Positions 46,527 to 54,868 of a DNA stretch of 64,000 bases are shown piece after piece (within the stretch, counting starts at the first letter, position 1; the number at the start of each line of letters is the position of its first letter). The notes beneath the pieces were generated by a model, which saw nothing but the letters and a program-made list of their open reading frames with translations, was not told where the DNA came from and did no database searches. Both the position numbers and the translations under genes were made by a program. This DNA comes from CAYTLW01 sp964438735 (GTDB lineage Bacteria > Myxococcota_A > UBA9042): contig CAYTLW010000001.1 of NCBI GenBank assembly GCA_964438735.1, positions 1 to 64,000 of the forward strand, written 5' to 3'.

Positions 46527-48074
46527 TCATCCCGCCGCCACCAGGGCTCGGCCGACGTGCAGCCCGAGCGCGTAGATGGATAGCTGCGGTGGCACGCCGA
46601 TCGACGTCGGGAACAGCGAGCCGTCGGCTACCCAGAGGCCGGCCACGCGATGATGTCGGCCGTTGCTGTCGACCGCGGCAGCGGACGGATCGTCGCCCAT
46701 GGGCACGGTGGCCATGGGATGTACGGCGCTGATGTCGATGGTCCCCGGCGCCCACTCCATGCGGTCGATGGCGGACAGTCCGGCCCGCTCGTCGATGACC
46801 ATCAATTGGTGGGTGGGCACCAGGACCCGGCTCGCCCCGGCGGCCAACAGGAGCTCGGCGCAGGCGCGCAGTCCGGCGGTGAGTTGGCGTCGATCTTCGG
46901 CGTCGGGCCACCACTGGATGGTCAGGCCCAGGTCGCCGTCGGGGCGCACGGTGCCACGCGTCAGGTCGTGCAGCATGGCCGCGAGCGGCGCCAGGTGGTT
47001 GTACCTGGCCATGATCTCGTTATGGGCGGGACCGTAGCCGGGCAACATGGTCGCGGTGCCGAGTGGATGGCCGAACGCGGGCACGATCCAGACGCGATCC
47101 ACCGCCCCCACGGCAGGTTTGCCGCTGGCCGGATGAGCGCTGTCGAAGTCCAACAGCTGCGTGCATTCCACCGACTGGGGGATGCCCTTCCAGGCCTGCA
47201 CCGGGTCGGCGAATTCGCCCGCAGCGACCACCGCCGGATGGATGCGCAGGCCGTCGCCCACAGAGCCCGCCGGTGCCGGTGTCTCCGAGCGAAGCAGGAT
47301 GGCCGCGGTACCCGTGGCCGACGCCGACAGGCAGACGCGTGGGGCGACGATGCGGACCTGCCCGCGTACGTCGCCATCGACCGTGCGTGCCACCGCTGAC
47401 ACCGCCTGCACGCGGTCGCGGGAATGTTCCACTCGCACGGCCTGGCAATGGGCCAGGACGGTGGCGCCGGCGCGGATGGCGCGCGGCAGGAGCACCTTGG
47501 CGGCGTTGTTCTTGGCGTCGAATGCGCAACCGATCTCGCAGAATCCGCTCTCGGTGCAGCCGCTGCGGTTGTGCTTCATGCCGCCGTGCCGCCACCCCAA
47601 TTTCGTAGCGCCGTCAGCGAGTATCTGGTTGTGTCGATTGCGCTTATCAGCCGGCACTTCGGACACGCTCAAAAGGGTCTCGACCTCGTCGTACAGGGCC
47701 TGCCATCGCGCCACGGGCAGGTGTGTCAGGCCGCGGTCCCGCTGCCATTGGCTCAGGATCGGCGTCGGGATGCGTTTGCAGAGGTTCAGGTTGTGTAGCG
47801 TCGACCCGCCCACGCCACGCCCCTGGTGGATGCGGATGCCGCGGTCGGCGGTGGTGCGCGCCGCCGCGTCCCAGTAGAGCTGGGGCAGCATCCGGTCCTC
47901 GCGCTGGGTCATGTGATCGGGCGCCAGGAAGGGGCCGGCCTCCAGCACCACGACGCGCAATCCGGCCTCTGCAGCGACCATGGCCGCCGCCGCGCCGCCG
48001 GCGCCGGAACCGACCACACACAGGTCTGCGACCACCGTGAGCGGCACAGTCAGGCTGGCGGCGTCGTGAATCAC
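46527..48074 (-). CDS. GMC-family FAD-dependent oxidoreductase
   Basis: A 515-aa flavoprotein. The FAD Rossmann motif VVGSGAGGAAAAMVAAEAG lies near the N-terminus, with RGVGGSTLHN as the second GMC FAD motif. CTESGFCEIGCAFDAKNN is typical of the cholesterol/long-chain alcohol oxidase-dehydrogenase branch. The C-terminal HPMATVPMGDDP and GLWVADGSLFPTSIGVPPQL form the GMC_oxred_C active-site region. It should oxidise an alcohol or sugar. GTG at 48074 overlaps the stop of the upstream fusion gene (GTGA), with GGAG 5 nt before. The coupled subunit-3-like domain and downstream cytochrome imply a dehydrogenase that passes electrons to the respiratory chain instead of an oxidase. It has no signal peptide of its own. 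Confidence 0.9.
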   Translation of the reverse strand: MIHDAASLTVPLTVVADLCVVGSGAGGAAAAMVAAEAGLRVVVLEAGPFLAPDHMTQREDRMLPQLYWDAAARTTADRGIRIHQGRGVGGSTLHNLNLCKRIPTPILSQWQRDRGLTHLPVARWQALYDEVETLLSVSEVPADKRNRHNQILADGATKLGWRHGGMKHNRSGCTESGFCEIGCAFDAKNNAAKVLLPRAIRAGATVLAHCQAVRVEHSRDRVQAVSAVARTVDGDVRGQVRIVAPRVCLSASATGTAAILLRSETPAPAGSVGDGLRIHPAVVAAGEFADPVQAWKGIPQSVECTQLLDFDSAHPASGKPAVGAVDRVWIVPAFGHPLGTATMLPGYGPAHNEIMARYNHLAPLAAMLHDLTRGTVRPDGDLGLTIQWWPDAEDRRQLTAGLRACAELLLAAGASRVLVPTHQLMVIDERAGLSAIDRMEWAPGTIDISAVHPMATVPMGDDPSAAAVDSNGRHHRVAGLWVADGSLFPTSIGVPPQLSIYALGLHVGRALVAAG

Positions 48075-49696
48075 GTGTTCTCCAACAGCTGGGCGCCGGG
48101 CGGCGGCACACCCGGCGGGGCGAGCAGCGCGGCGTAGGCCGGACGCAGGGTACGCGGCTCGGCCGGCACCGTCGGACCGGGCCATTCGATGCGAGACCAG
48201 GCCGCTGGCAGCGCGTAGTAACCGAGCAGGCAGAGGTCGCGAACACATCGCGCCGCTTCGCGCGCAAGGCCACCCCGCTGGTGCAGGTCCTGCAAGACCT
48301 CCAGGCGTTCGTCCGGGTCCAGATTCGAGCAGGTCGACCAGTGCAGACGCAGCGCGCTGGCCTGCTCGACCGCTGCGATGGCACGCCCGACGTCGGTGCG
48401 CAGCGCTTCGGGCAGGGCTGCCACGTAGCGGTCCGCGCCATCGACGACGCGACGCAGGTGGGTCTTGGGCGGCAGGGGCGGCAGCAGTGCTTCGGCAAAG
48501 GCCAGCAGCGTCGCCGCGTCCCGGCCACTCAGCGCGGTTCCGCGCCAGCGTCGCAGCGGAGTCGGACACGTCAGCCGCCAGCCGCCGATGGCCACCGCGC
48601 CCGCAACGGCTCCGGCGACCAGCAGCCGGCGGCGGCCATTGTCGACGTCGCTTTGGGCGCGCGCCAATCGCCGGCGCAGGGCTTTGGGTAGTCGGTCTTG
48701 CCAATCGGGTCGGGGATTCGGAAGCGCTCGACGTGCCGTCTGCCAGAACAGGGTTGGCCCGCCGTCGAGGCCGGCGCCATCTGCGAGCAACGCGGCCATG
48801 GCTTTGCCGGTGTACACCGCCTCCAGGTGCACGCCATAGGGCGAGATTCGGTCGACTGCGGCCAGGGAGGCGGGCGTGGCGATGCCGTAGCCCGGACCCA
48901 GTTCGCTCCGAATGATGCGCACGGGGGCCGGCTCGATGGGCGGTGCGCCGGGCGCCTCGCGGCCAATCAGGGCGACGAGCTCCGCCATCAGGCCGTCCAG
49001 CCGCGCGCGGCTGGCGAGCACGCGCTCGACGGTGGCCACAGCCAGCACCTCTGTCTTCAGGCCTGCGAGACCCAGGCCAACCGCCAAACCTGCAGTCGTG
49101 CCACCCGAGCCCAGCGCAACGTACAATCGCTTCGGTTCTGGCAACCGCCCGGTTCTCACCTGCGCGGCCAGTTCGAGGGCGGCGCGAACAAGCCCCAGGT
49201 TGCCGGCAGCGCAGGTCGCCCCTGGTGGGATCACCGGACGCCGGGCGCTGCCACGGCCGCTCAGCAGCTGCGGCGCCGTCACCGCCAGGGTCAGGCGGGA
49301 CCGGTGGTATCGCAGCCTCGTGGCGTTTTCCAAGGTGTGCGCGAGGTTGTCGACCACGCCGGCAGACAGCGGTTCCCAGAAGACATGGGCGTACAGCTCG
49401 CGGCCCAGCAGCTGGCCGGCGCTCGCGCAGGCAACAAGCTGACCCGATCCGATGGCGCCCATGGCCTGCCAACCCGGCGCATCCCGCCACGGCGGCGCTG
49501 CAAAGAGATAGTCCAACTTGCGCGTCTTGGTGCCGCCATAGAGCGGGCCGCACAGGTCATCGCGCTTGATGCCCAGCCAGGGCAGGTTCAAGGCTACGGC
49601 CAGTTCGGGCAGTTCGGTGATCGGCGTGGCCTCTTCTGCCCACCCCAGGCGCGGCAGCTTGGCAAAGGCTTCAGCGTTGGCAGACAACTCGGCCAT
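48071..49696 (-). CDS. Fusion of a D-cysteine desulfhydrase/ACC deaminase-like PLP enzyme with a gluconate 2-dehydrogenase subunit-3-like domain
   Basis: A 541-aa continuous frame with two unrelated parts. Residues 1-~335 form a fold-type-II PLP enzyme: GIKRDDLCG and GGTKTRKL carry the Schiff-base K57, then ALGSGGTTAG and a terminal VYTGKAMAALL typical of D-cysteine desulfhydrases/ACC deaminases. After a basic linker, RRRLLVAGAVAGAVAIGGWR (about 354-373) looks like a twin-arginine or membrane-anchor segment. A helical domain resembling Gluconate_2-dh3 follows (LSGRDAATLLAFAEALLPPL, DADRYVAALP-like, YYALP near the end). Such subunits accompany GMC dehydrogenases, and a GMC gene overlaps the stop codon. 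An internal in-frame TTG at 48667 could also yield the second part alone. No Shine-Dalgarno is evident at ATG 49696. Confidence 0.78.
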   Translation of the reverse strand: MAELSANAEAFAKLPRLGWAEEATPITELPELAVALNLPWLGIKRDDLCGPLYGGTKTRKLDYLFAAPPWRDAPGWQAMGAIGSGQLVACASAGQLLGRELYAHVFWEPLSAGVVDNLAHTLENATRLRYHRSRLTLAVTAPQLLSGRGSARRPVIPPGATCAAGNLGLVRAALELAAQVRTGRLPEPKRLYVALGSGGTTAGLAVGLGLAGLKTEVLAVATVERVLASRARLDGLMAELVALIGREAPGAPPIEPAPVRIIRSELGPGYGIATPASLAAVDRISPYGVHLEAVYTGKAMAALLADGAGLDGGPTLFWQTARRALPNPRPDWQDRLPKALRRRLARAQSDVDNGRRRLLVAGAVAGAVAIGGWRLTCPTPLRRWRGTALSGRDAATLLAFAEALLPPLPPKTHLRRVVDGADRYVAALPEALRTDVGRAIAAVEQASALRLHWSTCSNLDPDERLEVLQDLHQRGGLAREAARCVRDLCLLGYYALPAAWSRIEWPGPTVPAEPRTLRPAYAALLAPPGVPPPGAQLLENT

Positions 49697-49733
49697 GCAG
49701 CGATGTTGGTGGCTGCCGGTGCAACAGGCAAGC

Positions 49734-50318
49734 TCAGGGCCCCAGCCTGGCCCGCAACTCCTCCCCTGCCGCGTAGGACTGCAGCAGGTCGGATGTCAGC
49801 GGCGGTCGGGGACGACGCCCCGGGACCACTCGCCAGCGCCACTGGCCGTAGTAGTCCACCGCCAGCAGGCCCACACCGGCGCGGGCGCAGAGCGTGTCGA
49901 CCACGTCGCTGTCCAGGTCCAGGTCCTCGAAGACGTGTTCAGGAATGGCCAGCAGGCCGTGGTCCGCAGGGTAGCGGGCCACCTGTTGCAGACCAGGCGC
50001 ATGGGCGTGGCTCAGCGCCCAGGCGGCCGCGTCTTCCTCATCGACGGGCGAAAACGAGTCAGCGTCCGCGGCCGCAACCAGCCGGGCTTCATCCAGATGA
50101 GGCAGCAGCGCCAGGCGACCGAATCGGGACTTTGACTCGATGGCCACCACGACGATCTCTCCGGACAGCACCCGAGCGGCCACCAGCGCGTCCGCCCGCC
50201 CCGTCCCGTCGACCGTGCGGCACTCACGTCGGGACACGGTCGCGGCCACCTCATGGCGTTCGTGTAGCCACAGCGTGACCGCTTCGATGGCCGCTTCTGT
50301 GATGCGTCGTTCGTCCAT
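49734..50318 (-). CDS. Hypothetical protein with a possible PD-(D/E)XK nuclease-like core
   Basis: A 194-aa cytosolic protein with no family recognised with certainty. Near residues 40-65, TGRADALVAARVLSGEIVVV followed by AIESKS gives an Asp, a beta strand and E-x-K, the pattern of the PD-(D/E)XK nuclease fold often seen in restriction-like or Holliday-junction-type proteins. The rest (HVFEDLDLDSDVVDTLCARA, YYGQWRWRVVPGRR) is unassigned. The ATG at 50318 precedes the conserved part; the frame continues far upstream, but only as shadow of plus-strand genes. It lies 37 bp upstream of the PLP fusion gene on the same strand. Confidence 0.6.
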   Translation of the reverse strand: MDERRITEAAIEAVTLWLHERHEVAATVSRRECRTVDGTGRADALVAARVLSGEIVVVAIESKSRFGRLALLPHLDEARLVAAADADSFSPVDEEDAAAWALSHAHAPGLQQVARYPADHGLLAIPEHVFEDLDLDSDVVDTLCARAGVGLLAVDYYGQWRWRVVPGRRPRPPLTSDLLQSYAAGEELRARLGP

Positions 50319-50429
50319 GGCCCACCCACGCCTTGATGGATGGGTGTCGCTGGCCGCCAAGTCAAGCCGCCCGACCCTTGACGCCGACCCATGGGCGACA
50401 CAGGCTTGCCCACCAACAGCGGGACGGCG

Positions 50430-51482
50430 ATGATCTTTGACGTGCTCGACATCCGCGCTCCCCTCCGCCAGGTGGTCAAACCGATCGCAGTGCTGGCCGG
50501 CATCTTCGGCGTGGGCACGATCGGCTATTGGCTGCTCGGCGGCGGGATCTGGTCGTGGATGGACTGCGCCTATATGACCGCAATCACGATGTCGACGGTG
50601 GGCTTTCACGAGGCGGTGCCCATCGGCGACGATCCGATGCTGCGCGGCTACACCATCGGATTGATCCTGGTGGGCGCGGGATCTGTGGTGTACCTGTTGT
50701 CGAATATCACGGCGTTCTTCGTTGAAGGCGAGCTCAACGAGGCGATCAGGAGGCGCAGGATGGAACGGAAGACCGAGCGCATGCGCGATCACTTCGTGGT
50801 TTGCGGCGTGGGCCGCAATGGCGAATATGCCGCCAAGCAGATGGCTGAAGGCGGCCATGACCTGGTGGTCGTGGACCGTTCGGAATCCGCCATCCAGAAC
50901 TTCCTCGAGTTGGTCGGACACGAGCTGCCCTACGTCGTCGGCGACGCCACCGACGAAGCCGTGTTGCATCGTGCGGGCCTGCCCCGCGCGCGCGGCCTGA
51001 TCGCCGCCCTCGCCGAAGATCAGGACAATATCTTCCTGGTGCTGGGCGCGCGCGAACTCAACCCCCGCATACGCATCGTGGCCAAAGCCAACGAGCCGCG
51101 CTCCAAGCGCAAATTCCGACAGATCGGCGTCTTGAACACGGTCAATCCGGCCGCCATGGGCGGCCATCGCATGTACCAGGAGATGGTCCGCCCGCAGGTC
51201 ACCAATTTCGTCGACGGCCTCCTGCTGGCCACGGGTGAGGACCTGGTCATCGAGGAAGTGCCGGTGCTGGCCGAATCGTGGCTGGCAGGCAAACGCCTTG
51301 CGGACTCCGAGATCCGCGCCCGAACCAACGTCTTGATCGTCGGCGTGCGCGACGTCGAGAGCCTCGCCTTCGCCTACAACCCCGGCCCCGATTTTCAACT
51401 CCAGGTGGGCGCAACCTTGATAGCCATCGGTACCAGGGAGTCGGTACAGACCCTCGCGGGCATGGCCGAGACCGACAGCTGA
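50430..51482 (+). CDS. Two-helix potassium channel with RCK (TrkA-N/TrkA-C) domain
   Basis: A 350-aa MthK-like channel. Two membrane helices (IAVLAGIFGVGTIGYWLLGG and GYTIGLILVGAGSVVYLLSN) flank a pore loop with the filter TMSTVGF, where Phe replaces the usual Tyr of TVGY. The cytosolic part begins DHFVVCGVGRNGEYAAKQM (Rossmann GxGxxG) with VVVDR for nucleotide binding, and continues to a TrkA-C domain with VGATLIAIGTRESV. It would gate K+ flow in response to a nucleotide or Ca2+. ATG 50430 follows GGGA; an ATG at 50391 is possible. The acyltransferase gene starts 21 bp downstream. Confidence 0.9.
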   Translation: MIFDVLDIRAPLRQVVKPIAVLAGIFGVGTIGYWLLGGGIWSWMDCAYMTAITMSTVGFHEAVPIGDDPMLRGYTIGLILVGAGSVVYLLSNITAFFVEGELNEAIRRRRMERKTERMRDHFVVCGVGRNGEYAAKQMAEGGHDLVVVDRSESAIQNFLELVGHELPYVVGDATDEAVLHRAGLPRARGLIAALAEDQDNIFLVLGARELNPRIRIVAKANEPRSKRKFRQIGVLNTVNPAAMGGHRMYQEMVRPQVTNFVDGLLLATGEDLVIEEVPVLAESWLAGKRLADSEIRARTNVLIVGVRDVESLAFAYNPGPDFQLQVGATLIAIGTRESVQTLAGMAETDS

Positions 51483-51503
51483 GCACCGGTTCGGGGGAGT
51501 CTT

Positions 51504-52886
51504 TTGCGTCTGTATCGCCTTGTTCGCTGGTTCGTTCGCTGGTGCCTCAGCATCTTCTTTCGCCAGATCGAGGTGGTCGGCGAAGAGCACATACCTGCCG
51601 AAGGCGAAGGCGCCGTGGTGTTTGCCGGCAACCACCCCAACTCGCTCATCGACCCCGCATTGGTCATCGCGTTTTCGGGCCGTATCGTGCACTTCGCGGC
51701 CAAGGATGTGCTCTTTCGAAGCGCAGCCTTTCGCCCGATTCTCGCCGCTTTGGGGGCTGTGCCGGTTCGGCGGCGAATGGACCATCCCGATGGCAAGCTG
51801 GATAACGCCTCGATGTTCGATCAACTCTTCGAGGTGCTCGCCGGCGGCCGCGCCGTGGGCATCTTCCCAGAGGGCATCAGCCACGACGCCAGCCAGCTTG
51901 CGCCGCTGAAGACCGGTGCCGCACGAATCGCCGCCGGCGTGGCCAGCCGTCATCCCGACTGCAAGGTGCGCATCATCCCAGTTGGACTCAACTATGGTCG
52001 GCGACGTCATTTTCGCAGCAGCGTGCTGATTCGGTTTGGCGAACCCATCGAGCTGGACGAGGCGACCCTGGAGCGCCATGAAGATGACCCTCGTGCCGAA
52101 TGCCGGGCCATTACCGAGCAGATCGACCTGAGCTTGCGCGGACTCACCATCAACGCCGAGGACTGGCAGACGATCCGGCTGCTGGATACCGCGCGTCGGC
52201 TGTACCAGCCCAAGGGCGCATCGCTGGAGGCCCGCGTTGAGTTGGCGCAACGATTCACCAATGCGTATCGGGATGTTGCGGACGCCGACGATGTGCGGCA
52301 GGCCATGGGCGCCCTGGCTCTTTACGATGCCCGCTTGAGCCTGGTTGGCATGCGAGACCGCGACCTGCGGCGCAGCTTCCGCACGCGAGACATCCTGGCC
52401 CGCTTCTACCTGAACGTGGTGCGGGTCATCTTGTGGATGCCGCTCGCGGTGCCGGGATTCGTCCTGCACGCACCTTTGGCCATCGCCGCGCGGTGGCTGG
52501 GTTGGAATCTGTCGCCTCGCAAAGACGTCATCGCTACGAGCAAGCTGGTCGCAGGCTTCGCTCTGCTGGCCCTGTGCTACTTGTTTCTGATCGCGGTCGT
52601 GGCCGTGTTCATCGGGCCGCTCGTCGCCCTCCTGCTGGCGCCGCTATTGCCCCTGAGCGGCTACGCCACATTGCGCGTCCTGGAGCGCTACGCTGCAGCG
52701 CGGAGCCTGACGCTCTCCACGCTGCGCTTTGTGCGCTTTCGCGACGAGGTACGGGCGCTCCGCACCGAACGGGAGCGGTTGCGACGACAGGTCATCGACG
52801 TTGTGCGCCGCCACCTGCCGGACGACATGGCGCCTCTCTTCCTGGATCAGGCGCTGGATAGCGTCGGCATATCGGAGTCACAGTGA
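51504..52886 (+). CDS. PlsC-type 1-acyl-sn-glycerol-3-phosphate acyltransferase
   Basis: A 460-aa membrane-associated acyltransferase. NHPNSLIDP (residues 44-52) is the NHxxxxD catalytic motif, FPEGISHD the substrate-binding motif and PVGLNY the later block. The second half (about residues 285-400) holds three hydrophobic segments, including LVAGFALLALCYLFLIAVVAVF, then a helical tail rich in Arg and Glu. This larger architecture resembles the plsC-like proteins of Myxococcota/Bacteroidota more than 240-aa E. coli PlsC, so the acceptor may differ. TTG is the start (GGGGGAG 4-5 nt upstream). The lipase-like gene overlaps its stop by 4 nt, suggesting joint lipid remodelling. Confidence 0.87.
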   Translation: MRLYRLVRWFVRWCLSIFFRQIEVVGEEHIPAEGEGAVVFAGNHPNSLIDPALVIAFSGRIVHFAAKDVLFRSAAFRPILAALGAVPVRRRMDHPDGKLDNASMFDQLFEVLAGGRAVGIFPEGISHDASQLAPLKTGAARIAAGVASRHPDCKVRIIPVGLNYGRRRHFRSSVLIRFGEPIELDEATLERHEDDPRAECRAITEQIDLSLRGLTINAEDWQTIRLLDTARRLYQPKGASLEARVELAQRFTNAYRDVADADDVRQAMGALALYDARLSLVGMRDRDLRRSFRTRDILARFYLNVVRVILWMPLAVPGFVLHAPLAIAARWLGWNLSPRKDVIATSKLVAGFALLALCYLFLIAVVAVFIGPLVALLLAPLLPLSGYATLRVLERYAAARSLTLSTLRFVRFRDEVRALRTERERLRRQVIDVVRRHLPDDMAPLFLDQALDSVGISESQ

Positions 52887-53554
52887 GCGTGGATCGACCG
52901 CCGGTGGTCTTGTTGCACGGTCTGGGCCGCACGGCTCGATCCATGGCTTCGCTGCGCCGGCATCTCGAACGACGGGGGTTCCAGACCTGGGCCCGTTCCT
53001 ATCCCTCGCGGCGCATGCCGATCGCCGAGTTGGCCGACCTGGTTGCCCAGTGGATTCGTGCCGATCTGGGGTCGCACAGGCCGGCGGCCGTGACGCACTC
53101 TCTTGGCGGCCTCCTGGTCCGGCACATGAACGAAGCGGCCGATACCAGAACACCGGTGCCATTCGTCAAGACCGTGATGCTGGCCCCGCCCAATGGCGGA
53201 AGTCAGCTGGCAGCCCGGCTGCTTCGAATGCCTTCATTTGCCAAAGCGCTGGGACCTGCGGCGCGCGACATCGTCCAAGGTGGTCCGTGGCCGCCGCCGC
53301 CCCGGCCCTTTGCCGTCATCGCAGGCACTCGCGCGCCGAGTATCGGCAACCCGGCCAGTTGGCTGAGTCATCGATTCGGTGTTTTTGGCGAAGGCGTGCC
53401 CAACGACGGCACGCTGTCGGTTGCCGAGACCTGTTTCGAGGGCATGGCCGAACATGTCGCCGTGGATGCCAGCCACACATGGATCATGCGCGATCCGAGG
53501 GTCCACCAGATGGTGGTGAGCTACCTGGAGTCCGGACGCCTGAAGCCCGGCTGA
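52883..53554 (+). CDS. Lipase-like alpha/beta hydrolase
   Basis: A 223-aa cytosolic hydrolase. PPVVLLHGLGRTARSM is the oxyanion-hole strand and turn, and VTHSLGGLLVR the nucleophile elbow with Ser. SHTWIMRDP near the C-terminus supplies the catalytic His, and an acid (D of VPNDGTLSV) precedes it. It resembles small PGAP1/triacylglycerol-lipase-like hydrolases. No signal peptide is seen. GTG within the GTGA overlap with the acyltransferase stop, and GGAG just upstream, set the start. Co-expression with an acyltransferase suggests acyl-lipid turnover. It ends 53 bp before the convergent PilT-like gene. Confidence 0.85.
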   Translation: MSVDRPPVVLLHGLGRTARSMASLRRHLERRGFQTWARSYPSRRMPIAELADLVAQWIRADLGSHRPAAVTHSLGGLLVRHMNEAADTRTPVPFVKTVMLAPPNGGSQLAARLLRMPSFAKALGPAARDIVQGGPWPPPPRPFAVIAGTRAPSIGNPASWLSHRFGVFGEGVPNDGTLSVAETCFEGMAEHVAVDASHTWIMRDPRVHQMVVSYLESGRLKPG

Positions 53555-53607
53555 CGCATTCGGCCGCCTGGCATGCCGGTTCTGATAATCGGCACCGGTG
53601 TTCGCGG

Positions 53608-54786
53608 TCAGCGGTTCTTCAGCGTGGCGACCAGATCATCCAGGGTCGCCGCATCATCGTCCACCACCACGACCGCAGCACCGTCGCCCTCATCCTGCGA
53701 ACCGCCGCCGCCCGCTTCGACGCCTGCAACACCAGCCCGCAAGCGCTCCGCCGGGCGGCCCTCCGCAGCGACCTCTGGCAACGGCTCGTCGTCCGGATGT
53801 TGCCACTGGCGCTTGTCGTCCAGCCAGCGGCGGTAGCGGGCAAAGGTCCACATGCCTTCGCGAGCACCGGTCTCCATCGCCGCCCCCACCTTGAAGAAGG
53901 CGCCATCGCGGAGCTGACTCCTGATGGCCGAGTTGGCGACCAGAACCTCGCACTCCGGAACGCGCACAGGAGGCTGACCTCGAGATGTCATGCGCTGGCA
54001 GACCACCGCTTCGAGGCAGCTGGCGAGCTGGGCCCGTACGCCGGCTTGCGCCTCTGGTGCAAACGAAGCGACGATCCGCTGTAGCGCCTCGCTTGAAGAG
54101 GCCGCATGCATGGTGGCCAGGACCAGGTGTCCCGTTTCGGCTGCGTCCAGCGCCGCGGCCATAGTCGGCGGATCGCGCATCTCTCCGACGACGATGACGT
54201 CGGGATCTTCGCGCAGCGCGTCCAGCAACGCCTGTTGGAACGAAGGCGTATCGCGGCCGACCTCTCGCTGCCGAATCAACGAGAGCCGCGGCCGGAAGGT
54301 GTACTCGATGGGGCGTTCGACGGTGACGATGTGACGCGCTGAAGCGCCGTTGATGCGCTCGACCAGGGCGGCGAGCGTGGACGACTTGCCGCTACCCGTG
54401 GCGCCGGAGACCAGGATCAACCCGTGCTCGCGTCGGGCGAGGCTGCCGATGTCGGGGTGCAGGTTGAGGCGCTCGATGGTGGGTTGAAATCCGGCCAGCA
54501 AGCGAATCGCAAAGCCGACACCGCGCGCAGATTGAAGCACGTTGATCCGACAGCGGACGCCGGCGATGACCCGCGACATGTCGTACGAACGACGGGTCAA
54601 GAAGGCGGGCCAGTCACGCTCGCCGACGACGGAACGCGCTGTCGCCAGGAGCTCCTGGGCGGGCGCGGATCGGTCGAGCTGATGCAGACGACCCCGCACC
54701 CGCACGACGGCTGGCAGGCCCGGCTCGAGGTGTACATCACTGGCGCCCTTGCTGCGGGCCAGACGGATCCAGGTTTCCAGGCTCAT
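53608..54786 (-). CDS. PilT/PilU-like type IV pilus retraction ATPase with acidic C-terminal tail
   Basis: A 392-aa hexameric secretion ATPase. ARSKGASDVHLEPG is the PilT N-terminal signature, GATGSGKSSTLAALVE Walker A, EDPDVIVVGEMRD the Walker-B region and ATMHAASS the His box (usual ATLHTN). PilT powers pilus retraction and twitching. After the ATPase core comes a tail of about 70 residues ending DGAAVVVVDDDAATLDDLVA, acidic and atypical. No other pilus gene is nearby. ATG 54786 follows GGGAG; five extra residues upstream are possible. Confidence 0.87.
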   Translation of the reverse strand: MSLETWIRLARSKGASDVHLEPGLPAVVRVRGRLHQLDRSAPAQELLATARSVVGERDWPAFLTRRSYDMSRVIAGVRCRINVLQSARGVGFAIRLLAGFQPTIERLNLHPDIGSLARREHGLILVSGATGSGKSSTLAALVERINGASARHIVTVERPIEYTFRPRLSLIRQREVGRDTPSFQQALLDALREDPDVIVVGEMRDPPTMAAALDAAETGHLVLATMHAASSSEALQRIVASFAPEAQAGVRAQLASCLEAVVCQRMTSRGQPPVRVPECEVLVANSAIRSQLRDGAFFKVGAAMETGAREGMWTFARYRRWLDDKRQWQHPDDEPLPEVAAEGRPAERLRAGVAGVEAGGGGSQDEGDGAAVVVVDDDAATLDDLVATLKNR

Positions 54787-54868
54787 GACAACTCCCACCA
54801 CGGGGCGCTGAACCCCTGCGGCGGGCGAAATATGCCGTCATGAGAGCGCGGGTCAAGCGTCTTGCACG

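Noticed and set aside
50319..52469. Upstream extension of the minus-strand nuclease-like frame to 52469
   Set aside because: It is antisense to the K+ channel and PlsC genes, which have clear domains; the plausible start is the ATG at 50318.
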